A DNA stretch of 5,084 nucleotides, taken from positions 1-5,084 of the forward strand of contig QNEG01000149.1 of NCBI GenBank assembly GCA_003645115.1, read 5' to 3'. The stretch's first letter is position 1. Each line of letters begins with the position of its first letter. Both the position numbers and the translations under genes were made by a program. Shown one piece after another: positions 1 to 5,084 of this stretch. The notes beneath the pieces are model-generated. The model had not been told where the DNA came from. It was given only the letters and a program-made list of their open reading frames with translations, and made no database searches. The DNA is from a bacterium (GTDB lineage: Bacteria > UBP14 > UBA6098 > B30-G16).

Positions 1-1
1 A

Positions 2-133
2 GGGCTAATTTTCGATGGTCGGGGAAGACCATTACAAATCCCTGAGGAAAAAGAACAGAGAATCCAAAAACTTCACCGATGGTCCACCGCACTGAACGCA
101 TATCCAGAATGGGTGTTCGAAAAATATGAATGA
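2..133 (+). CDS. C-terminal fragment of a larger gene, possibly GlmL/MutL-like (glutamate mutase accessory type); 5' end outside window
   Basis: An open frame enters from the left edge and runs 43 codons to a TGA at 131-133. The fragment opens with GLIFDGRGRPLQIP and continues with a charged helix and a WSTALNAYPEW stretch. From memory, a [IV]-[FD]-[DG]-x-RGRPL-x-[LI]-P motif followed by a short Arg/Trp-rich helix ends many proteins annotated as glutamate mutase L (GlmL/MutL, an ASKHA-fold accessory protein linked to B12-dependent mutases). This is a recollection of a family tail and not a domain hit; the ATPase core is not in the window. That it is coding is supported by its protein-like composition and by its co-orientation with the LRR gene, which starts 74 nt downstream. 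The product name is weakly supported, and any protein with a similar tail would fit. Confidence 0.5.
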   Translation, partial: GLIFDGRGRPLQIPEEKEQRIQKLHRWSTALNAYPEWVFEKYE

Positions 134-207
134 TGTAAGCGCATTGGCGAAGTGGATATAGTATCTGAAATTATCCCCAATTAGATATTGTTTAGGGAAA
201 AACTAAT

Positions 208-1296
208 ATGACCCGTAAAATTCTAATCGCATTTTTTTGCTTATGGATAACCATTGTAATAGTTTTATTCGGATGCAGCGATAATGAAAGTATTCCCGAT
301 GGCAACGATGATTTCATAATTGCTATTGTCCAACCGAGCAGTGGCGATACGGTTGTGGGAACATTATTTATACGAGCAGAATGCCAGCCCACACCTGATT
401 ATGTAGAATTTCTATTCGACACATTCCATACCGAAATCGATAGCATTTCACCTTATTATGCACAATTCGATATTTTGTCGTATTCCAGCGGGGAAGAATC
501 AGTGAAAGCGATTGCGCATTGGGATGATATGTTCAGCGCCGATGAAATTTCTTTCTACATCGAATATTGCGAATGCGATTCCACCGCAGCAGTGGTGCTC
601 GATAATCATACCATTCCAGAATACAGAATCCAGCGAGATTCTATGGGATGTGTAATCGGACTCAACTTATCATCATTGGATATTTCCGACCCCGATTGCC
701 TGTATGGAATAGAGCAGTATCCGTTATTAGAAATATTATCACTCGATTGGAATAACCTAACCGAATTAGACTTGTGCCCATTGACACATTGTCAAAATTT
801 GAGACTGCTCTCACTTTATGAGAATCGGCTTGTTGCCATAGACCTCACTCCACTGGAATATTGTATAAATGTTCAGATGCTGGATATAGGGCATAATGAA
901 TTAACCACAATAAATCTTTCTCCGCTATCAAATTGTATAAATCTGCAGTTTATTTATTTCGATTGGAATAAACTTACCAGTGTGGAATTATTATCGAATC
1001 CGAATGTGGAATATATTCATCTGGATAACAATTTGCTGACCGATGTGGATTTATCACCATTGTCATTGTGCACAAATTTGAAATGGCTTCATCTTGAAAA
1101 TAATCGGTTAACCAGTATAGAATTATCGCCGATATGGGAACTGGACTCGCTATTCCGATTGTATCTTTCCAACAATTCTTTCCATTCGGTATCCTGCGCA
1201 CAGATATGCGATTTTATCGATGAGCATCCGAATTGCCAAGTCAGAACAGATTGTGATTGTGCACAGAATTCTCATATCATTATCCAAGGCGAATGA
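208..1296 (+). CDS. Secreted lipoprotein with Ig-like domain and leucine-rich repeats
   Basis: This 362-residue protein is predicted to be exported and lipid-anchored. It has a basic start (MTRK), a hydrophobic segment at about residues 5-22 and a lipobox LFGC, with Cys23 as the lipidated residue. Ser at +2 favours the outer membrane under the E. coli Lol rule. Residues about 36-120 resemble a bacterial Ig-like module: 'QPSSGDTVVGTLFIRAE', then a strand and 'SPYYAQFDI', as in the usual 'G-x-V-x-G...PY-x-F-x-W/D' pattern. Residues about 149-336 are leucine-rich repeats with the pattern NLxxLxLxxNxLTxIDLSPLxxC. The C-terminal cap is Cys-rich (Cys330, 334, 343, 349, 351). Fifteen Cys follow the lipid Cys, which is high for an exported protein and suggests disulfides. 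ATG at 208 is preceded by AGGG at 194-197, a 10-nt gap. Such LRRs usually bind protein or carbohydrate ligands; the ligand here is unknown. No catalytic domain is visible. Confidence 0.9.
   Translation: MTRKILIAFFCLWITIVIVLFGCSDNESIPDGNDDFIIAIVQPSSGDTVVGTLFIRAECQPTPDYVEFLFDTFHTEIDSISPYYAQFDILSYSSGEESVKAIAHWDDMFSADEISFYIEYCECDSTAAVVLDNHTIPEYRIQRDSMGCVIGLNLSSLDISDPDCLYGIEQYPLLEILSLDWNNLTELDLCPLTHCQNLRLLSLYENRLVAIDLTPLEYCINVQMLDIGHNELTTINLSPLSNCINLQFIYFDWNKLTSVELLSNPNVEYIHLDNNLLTDVDLSPLSLCTNLKWLHLENNRLTSIELSPIWELDSLFRLYLSNNSFHSVSCAQICDFIDEHPNCQVRTDCDCAQNSHIIIQGE
721..1215 (+). repeat. Leucine-rich repeat array, about seven units of 22-24 residues
   Basis: The units fall at residues 172-195, 196-219, 220-243, 244-265, 266-288, 289-312 and 313-336 of the lipoprotein. 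Most are exactly 24 residues (72 nt); unit 4 is 22 and unit 5 is 23. Units 1, 2, 3 and 5 end in Cys (195, 219, 243, 288), while units 4, 6 and 7 do not. The consensus is x-N-L-x-x-L-x-L-x-x-N-x-L-T-x-[IV]-[DE]-L-[ST]-P-L-x-x-C. The boundaries were set by eye. At DNA level the units have diverged; the longest shared word I noticed is TCGATTGGAATAA at 743-755 and 959-971, exactly 216 nt (three units) apart. Residues 149-171 may be a divergent N-terminal unit or cap. Confidence 0.85.
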
Positions 1297-1298
1297 AA

Positions 1299-1315
1299 CG
1301 ACTTTGTCGATTTTT
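1299..1315. terminator. Weak hairpin in the convergent gap, possible terminator
   Basis: CGAC (1299-1302), loop TTT, GTCG (1306-1309), then A and five T (1311-1315). It lies just 3' of the LRR stop codon, between two convergent genes. A four-base-pair stem is short for an intrinsic terminator, though A/T pairs past the bulged A1310 could lengthen it (A1296-A1298 with the T tract). It is the only candidate in the 50-nt gap, so it is offered at low confidence; Rho-dependent or overlapping termination is equally possible. Confidence 0.22.
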
Positions 1316-1346
1316 GGGGACAATAATTTCGAGAAGGGGGAAGTAA

Positions 1347-1796
1347 TTATATTAACAGATTATTATATAATTCGAATGCTTGTATCAAACTCTTTATATC
1401 ATAGCCATAGCCGTTTTCGGTGATAGTCTTTATTCGCTTTGAAATTATCTCATCCACCGACGACCAGACGAAATCATTATGCTCTTCTGAAAGCTGGATA
1501 TCGGTATTTTTTGCTCGAGCCAGGAAATCTATACTCAAATATGGCGGTGAATTTTCCATCAGTTTGCCGAACCATATCAACGCCGGACCGAGTAATTCTA
1601 TATCTATTCCAGCTTCTTCTTTTACCTCGCGGATTATACCATCGGTGGGATTTTCACCCGGCAATAGTCTTCCACCAGGTGGTGCATATATCTTCGGTGG
1701 ATTATTTCGCTTCAGAAGTAACATCCGCTCATCAGAATCGAAAATATATGCGCCAACTAATACACGATGACTTCTTGAATCCTGCTTATCACTCAT
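1347..1796 (-). CDS. NUDIX hydrolase
   Basis: This 149-residue cytoplasmic protein should hydrolyse a nucleoside diphosphate linked to another moiety, using Mg2+ or Mn2+. The Nudix box is perfect at residues 42-64: G42-x5-E48-x7-R56-E57-V-x-E60-E61-x-G63-I64, with the metal-binding REVKEE core. Before it come the expected first strands (RVLVGAYIFD, then RMLLLKR) and the PPGG turn at 39-42. The length is typical of a single-domain family member. Substrate-specifying side motifs are not obvious: the 'NPPKIYAPPGG' loop resembles that of ADP-ribose and dNTP-type hydrolases, but I cannot choose between them. ATG at 1796 is the first possible start, since an in-frame TAA lies two codons upstream. 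No clear Shine-Dalgarno sequence precedes it. The gene follows the histidine phosphatase on the same strand after 117 nt and is convergent with the LRR gene. Confidence 0.95.
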   Translation of the reverse strand: MSDKQDSRSHRVLVGAYIFDSDERMLLLKRNNPPKIYAPPGGRLLPGENPTDGIIREVKEEAGIDIELLGPALIWFGKLMENSPPYLSIDFLARAKNTDIQLSEEHNDFVWSSVDEIISKRIKTITENGYGYDIKSLIQAFELYNNLLI

Positions 1797-1842
1797 TATT
1801 TAAAATCGATTGTATTATTTTTTGTATATCCTCATAAATTCC

Positions 1843-1874
1843 ATTGAATATAATGAATAAAAGAAATATTCAAT
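1843..1874. repeat. Perfect 9-bp inverted repeat in the gap upstream of the NUDIX gene
   Basis: ATTGAATAT at 1843-1851 is the exact reverse complement of ATATTCAAT at 1866-1874, with a 14-nt centre. It sits in the 117-nt gap between the phosphatase stop codon and the NUDIX start codon. The arms are AT-rich, so an RNA stem would be weak. The arm length and spacing suit either a regulator-binding site or chance in AT-rich DNA. No U-run follows on either strand that would make it a convincing terminator. Confidence 0.45.
1845..1873 (-). promoter_or_regulatory. Possible sigma70-type promoter for the NUDIX gene
   Basis: Reading the - strand, TTGAAT (1873-1868) is followed 15 nt later by TATATT (1852-1847). 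These resemble -35 and -10 hexamers, although the spacer is two short of the usual 17. Both elements overlap the arms of the inverted repeat, and the NUDIX ATG lies about 50 nt downstream. In AT-rich sequence such matches arise easily, and FCB-type bacteria use different promoter consensus sequences, so confidence is low. Confidence 0.2.
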
Positions 1875-1913
1875 AAATGCAACTCAAAAATGTTCTCGAT
1901 ATAAAATATATTT

Positions 1914-2561
1914 TCACTCTTCCTGCACAAAATCCTGTAAGTAGTGGTTTACATTGAGCTTATATAACATATATCCTCGCTTGTTAGTGTGATGAATAAT
2001 AGAATATGAAGCATTATCTATGTGGATTTTCCAGAAATAAGGTTCCTCGATACTGATAAGTCCTGCAATAAGTGGTTTCAGGACTGCTCGGTGTGAAACT
2101 ATGGCGATTGTCTTGCCCTCATATTGCCTGACCAATTTCGCAGTAGATTCGACCGCTCTTTTCTGAACCTCACTTAATTTTTCTCCATCGGGTATTTCCA
2201 ATCTTTCCGGTTCTGTGAGCCAAAGTTCATATCGAGCGGGAAATTTTTTTGCGATTTCAGAATGTGAAACTCCCTCCCAGTTGCCCAATGAAATATTGGT
2301 ATATCCCGAGTCCAATTGGAGTTCCAATCCATATTTATCGGCGATAGGTCTGGCAGTGTCCAGCGCACGCTTCAAAGGACTCGAAAATATAGCATCTATC
2401 GAGAACCTCTTATGAATATGATTTGTTAGATTTTTGGCTTGCCTGATACCATTTTCATTCAGTGGGAAATCGTATCTGCCACGAAATATTCCCTCTCGAT
2501 TAGCCACTGTTTCACCGTGTCTTATCAGGATTATTGTGGTTAGTATATTATCATTACTCAT
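1914..2561 (-). CDS. Histidine phosphatase family protein (phosphoglycerate-mutase-like)
   Basis: This 215-residue cytoplasmic protein belongs to the branch-1 histidine phosphatases, which transfer a phosphoryl group through a phosphohistidine. The catalytic motif RHGET is at residues 14-18 (His15). It is followed by N21-R-E-G...G28 and D31-x-PLNENGIRQA, then SSPLKRALDTA with the phosphate-binding Arg65, and the second His in SHRAV (His157). The length suits single-domain GpmB, CobC or PhoE-type enzymes, and sequence alone does not separate these; the substrate is unknown. In the stretch YTNISLGNWEG (87-97), the place normally held by the acid/base Glu ('LREI-x-[FY]-G-x-WEG') is Asn89, so activity may be altered or another acid may be used. 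The ATG is 4 nt after the stop of the OmpA-like gene, so the two are probably co-transcribed and translationally coupled. No strong Shine-Dalgarno sequence is visible. Confidence 0.93.
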   Translation of the reverse strand: MSNDNILTTIILIRHGETVANREGIFRGRYDFPLNENGIRQAKNLTNHIHKRFSIDAIFSSPLKRALDTARPIADKYGLELQLDSGYTNISLGNWEGVSHSEIAKKFPARYELWLTEPERLEIPDGEKLSEVQKRAVESTAKLVRQYEGKTIAIVSHRAVLKPLIAGLISIEEPYFWKIHIDNASYSIIHHTNKRGYMLYKLNVNHYLQDFVQEE

Positions 2562-2565
2562 TGGA

Positions 2566-5084
2566 TTATTTCTTTATCATTTCTTCGATTTCGATTACCA
2601 CTCGGCGATTAACACTTCTACCCTCGGGAAAAGAATTATCACCGACCAGAACTTTTTCGAATTCACCCTTACGGTATCTTTCTATTACATACGGTTTACT
2701 GTCACTCATACCGACACTTTCCAGAGAGACTTTATTTTTGTGAAGCCATTGGTCTAATTCTATATCGGTTGAGATATCCAGGACAAATTTCATCAATGTG
2801 CGAAGGTAATTAAGTTCCTTTTGAGCACGCAGTTGTGATAATTTTTTATTGTGAGCTGGGGAGCCGATTACATCCGTATGACCAGTTAGTTTCACATTCA
2901 CTATATTATCAGGTATTTGCGCTTTGTCGATAATCAAGCGAGCGAATTCCTCCAGACGACTTTCCAAATATTTAGATTCACTGACCGCTTCATCGAAGCA
3001 GAACTGGACTACAATCGATGATTCCAATCGATGTTCCCATTCCTCAACTATAACCCATATAGGGTCGGAGGTGATTTTATATCGTTGTCCCAATTTATCG
3101 GTCAACTCGAGTATAAATCGATAAGTTCCTCGCGGGTCGATTAAATTGCCATTTTCATCGCGCCAGTCCCATACCGCCTGAGATGGCGGTGCTCCTATTC
3201 CTTCCGCAAATACTTTTACAGTATCGCCGACATCTTCATTTATCACATACAATTTATATTTGCTTACATTTTCTGGATTATTTACCGAAATGATTACCAG
3301 ATTCCTTCGCACATCGTCGGGTATCCGAAATTCCTTTGCCGCCTCAGCTTGTTCCACAGGATTGAAAATAATTTTTTCTGCCGATAACCATACACACACT
3401 TTCGATTTCCTACTTTCCTGGCTGGATAATGAAATAGGAATGCGTTCCAAAGGACAGAATATTTGTAATCTCGGACGCAAATAGTCCCTTACTATATCCA
3501 GAAATTCCAATAATTCTATTGGATTTTCGCCATATCCAACTGTTCCCTCGATTAGAATAATAGCACTATGGTCAGAGCAAAGTATCCCAGCCAATATGTC
3601 AGAAATAGAATCCAGAGCTGCTTTGTTCTTTTCTGGAATATTTCGTGCTTCGGCTGGTAAATTGAATTCATATACCAGATGGGGGATATTCTGGAATCGC
3701 GCTATCATTTCCACTCGACGATTTTCTTCCTGAATCATCTGAAGGTCTTTTGCAGATACATTTTCACTCACTATTGGAATTCGAGGAGTGGTCACATCGT
3801 AATCGCTGGTGTCGAGTTTCACAATCGATGATGGTGGAACTCCAAGACTGATTAGTTTTTGCGCGACAGAATCCATCCGTTTTATAGCTATACCAAGTTC
3901 ATTATTATCGCTTTCGGAGTCTATATATCCACGAAGTTCCAGGACTACATCGGGATTGAGTTGAAGTCTATTGGCAATAATAGCCAAAGTAGAATCGAAT
4001 CTTTCAGGGACTTTTGCAGATTGCGGCTCGAAAAATACTAAAGGCACGATAGGTGCATCCTCGCGAACAAATGTAACAGTAGGTATAATAAGCACTTGCA
4101 ATAGGGGAGAAACAGTTATTACCAGGTCTCCGAATATCAGCAAATCGTGTTTCAATCGATTATCATCCTCCCGGGTCTCATCTATAGTGCTCCAAATTCC
4201 TGGGAAATGAGCGCCATTATCATCGGCGGTGAAAACGAATTCATAAGTTCCCGGATGAGGTGGTATCCATTGGAATTGCGCCAGAAATTCCTCGCCGGGT
4301 TTCAATGGCGGAACACTACAAGCGCCGACAAGTGTGGTCTCGTCAGGCTCGATTATAATCAATGATACCATCGCAGTATCGCATTCTGTATCGGAACGAT
4401 TTATTACCGCAGTGCTTAGATATGCGGTATCGGTAGTCCATAAATCGGGGAGTTCTCCCGGTTCCAATACCAAATTCGGTTTCGGTGGTGGTGGTTTCCT
4501 GTGTTGAGGAAATAATAGGTCTATACCGATGCAATGTGATGTTATGGCAAGTGGAGCTATTTCATCGGAAGCGGTGTGATAGTTCGCTTCATATTTTGTC
4601 CATACTCTGTTCACCACGATGGGCAGTGAGATATTGGCTCGAATAGAGTTTTTCATATATCCAATAGAAAAACGCCATCCACGATGGTAATAATTAGCTC
4701 CCACCGTGGGGAGAAATTGCACTGTATTACCATCGAAATTCATTCCCAACCAGGGCTGAAAATTTCCCAGATTTGCTCGAAAAATACTATTCACATTAAT
4801 TGGCTCATTTCCTTCAGATGAACCAAGCAGAGAAAGGTTTGGCGGATATATGTTTTCCACACTGGAAGAGAAATTGAGCATTTTGTATTCAGCTATTATC
4901 CCACAGTCAGCGAATGGAGATAATTTCGAATATGTATCAGAAAAGATAGGGTCGGTGAAATCGAATTGGTGGAAATTATCAGCATAATATCCGATTCTCG
5001 CGATACCTGGAGCGAGCCATCCACGAACCCAGAATCTACCACTTCTGATTAGGGGAGAGAGATAATACAATTTTCCCTTTTGTG
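2566..5084 (-). CDS. Multi-domain OmpA-family outer-membrane protein, 5' end beyond window
   Basis: The frame runs from a TAA at 2566-2568 to the right edge with no stop. The first start-like codon inside is a TTG at 5070, but open codons (QKGK) precede it and no signal peptide follows, so the true start lies outside. Residues below are numbered from that TTG. Residues 1-188 look like outer-membrane barrel strands with alternating aromatics (GRFWVRGW, GWRFSIGYM), ending in a strand closed by Phe187. A Pro linker follows at 189-198. Residues 199-312 resemble a CARDB/Ig module (DLWTTD...INRSDTE...LKPGEEF...REDDNR). Residues 345-457 are an OmpA-type domain with GYID (Asp384), Arg398 and NRRVE. 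Residues 463-563 are a degenerate OmpA-type unit. Residues 586-677 are a FlgD-like Ig unit (VWDWRDENG, GTYRFILELTD). Residues 683-829 are a canonical OmpA C-terminal domain: GHTD (Asp733), Arg748 in LSQLRAQ, and NRRVVIEI. Asp733 and Arg748 have the same spacing as A. baumannii OmpA Asp271 and Arg286, which bind diaminopimelate. The likely role is tethering the outer membrane to peptidoglycan. Confidence 0.9.
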   Translation of the reverse strand, partial: QKGKLYYLSPLIRSGRFWVRGWLAPGIARIGYYADNFHQFDFTDPIFSDTYSKLSPFADCGIIAEYKMLNFSSSVENIYPPNLSLLGSSEGNEPINVNSIFRANLGNFQPWLGMNFDGNTVQFLPTVGANYYHRGWRFSIGYMKNSIRANISLPIVVNRVWTKYEANYHTASDEIAPLAITSHCIGIDLLFPQHRKPPPPKPNLVLEPGELPDLWTTDTAYLSTAVINRSDTECDTAMVSLIIIEPDETTLVGACSVPPLKPGEEFLAQFQWIPPHPGTYEFVFTADDNGAHFPGIWSTIDETREDDNRLKHDLLIFGDLVITVSPLLQVLIIPTVTFVREDAPIVPLVFFEPQSAKVPERFDSTLAIIANRLQLNPDVVLELRGYIDSESDNNELGIAIKRMDSVAQKLISLGVPPSSIVKLDTSDYDVTTPRIPIVSENVSAKDLQMIQEENRRVEMIARFQNIPHLVYEFNLPAEARNIPEKNKAALDSISDILAGILCSDHSAIILIEGTVGYGENPIELLEFLDIVRDYLRPRLQIFCPLERIPISLSSQESRKSKVCVWLSAEKIIFNPVEQAEAAKEFRIPDDVRRNLVIISVNNPENVSKYKLYVINEDVGDTVKVFAEGIGAPPSQAVWDWRDENGNLIDPRGTYRFILELTDKLGQRYKITSDPIWVIVEEWEHRLESSIVVQFCFDEAVSESKYLESRLEEFARLIIDKAQIPDNIVNVKLTGHTDVIGSPAHNKKLSQLRAQKELNYLRTLMKFVLDISTDIELDQWLHKNKVSLESVGMSDSKPYVIERYRKGEFEKVLVGDNSFPEGRSVNRRVVIEIEEMIKK

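Noticed and set aside
15..32. Inverted repeat ATGGTC-GGGGAA-GACCAT
   Set aside because: It lies inside the coding sequence of the left-edge fragment, has 6-bp arms and no T-run after it; most likely a chance product of codon use.
134..207. Promoter or terminator between the left-edge fragment and the LRR gene
   Set aside because: TTGGCG at 144-149 has no good -10 partner at proper spacing, and no hairpin with a T-run is present. Nothing in these 74 nt can be called beyond the AGGG ribosome-site candidate at 194-197.
1663..1683. Palindromic CCACCAGGTGG
   Set aside because: It encodes the PPGG turn of the NUDIX hydrolase; proline and glycine codons are complementary, so the symmetry follows from the protein sequence.
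1797..1835. Mini-ORF on the - strand (MRIYKK, then TAA), in frame with the NUDIX gene
   Set aside because: The ATG at 1835 is in frame with the NUDIX start but separated from it by two TAA codons. Six codons without a convincing ribosome site give no reason to call a leader peptide or a broken N-terminus.
1439..1837. Long + strand open frame opposite the NUDIX gene
   Set aside because: It is antisense to a gene with a perfect Nudix box, and its translation shows no recognisable motif or protein-like composition.
1895..1913. AT-only near-palindrome just 3' of the phosphatase stop codon, considered as a terminator
   Set aside because: The stem would be entirely A/T pairs with no GC core, too weak for an intrinsic terminator; better explained by AT-rich composition.
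1..5084. Defence system, CRISPR array, toxin-antitoxin pair, transposon or phage signal
   Set aside because: No spaced direct repeats, transposase, nuclease or small toxin-like gene is seen. The NUDIX and phosphatase genes are ordinary housekeeping types, and nothing ties them to the LRR protein as a defence unit.

Overview
The window is about 5.1 kb of AT-leaning bacterial DNA, densely coded, with no RNA gene, mobile element or CRISPR array that I can see. It suggests a Gram-negative, double-membraned bacterium: one gene encodes a lipoprotein with a lipobox, and another encodes a large protein with an apparent outer-membrane barrel and OmpA-type peptidoglycan-binding domains. The mix of CARDB-like and FlgD-like Ig modules fused to OmpA domains, plus a secreted LRR protein, recalls uncultivated FCB-group or WOR-3-type lineages. 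That placement is inference from style, not from a marker gene.

Layout, left to right. (1) Positions 2-133, + strand: the last 43 codons of a gene entering from the left, possibly of the GlmL/MutL-like type. (2) 208-1296, + strand: a lipoprotein with an Ig-like domain followed by about seven leucine-rich repeats. (3) A 50-nt convergent gap holding only a weak hairpin. (4) 1347-1796, - strand: a NUDIX hydrolase with a perfect Nudix box. (5) A 117-nt AT-rich gap with a perfect 9-bp inverted repeat whose arms overlap a possible promoter for the NUDIX gene. (6) 1914-2561, - strand: a histidine phosphatase (phosphoglycerate-mutase-like) in which the usual catalytic acid Glu is Asn. (7) 2566 to the right edge, - strand: a multi-domain OmpA-family protein. 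Its frame stays open through the window end, so its true start lies outside.

On the - strand the order of transcription is OmpA-like protein, then phosphatase (4-nt gap, so almost surely one transcript), then NUDIX hydrolase (117-nt gap, either same transcript or own promoter). The two small enzymes look like cytoplasmic phosphate-ester housekeeping functions. The OmpA-like and LRR proteins are envelope or surface proteins. I see no evidence that these genes form a dedicated new system. The most distinctive items are the module order of the OmpA-like protein, with three OmpA-type units of which the middle one lacks its binding residues, and the Cys-punctuated LRR lipoprotein.
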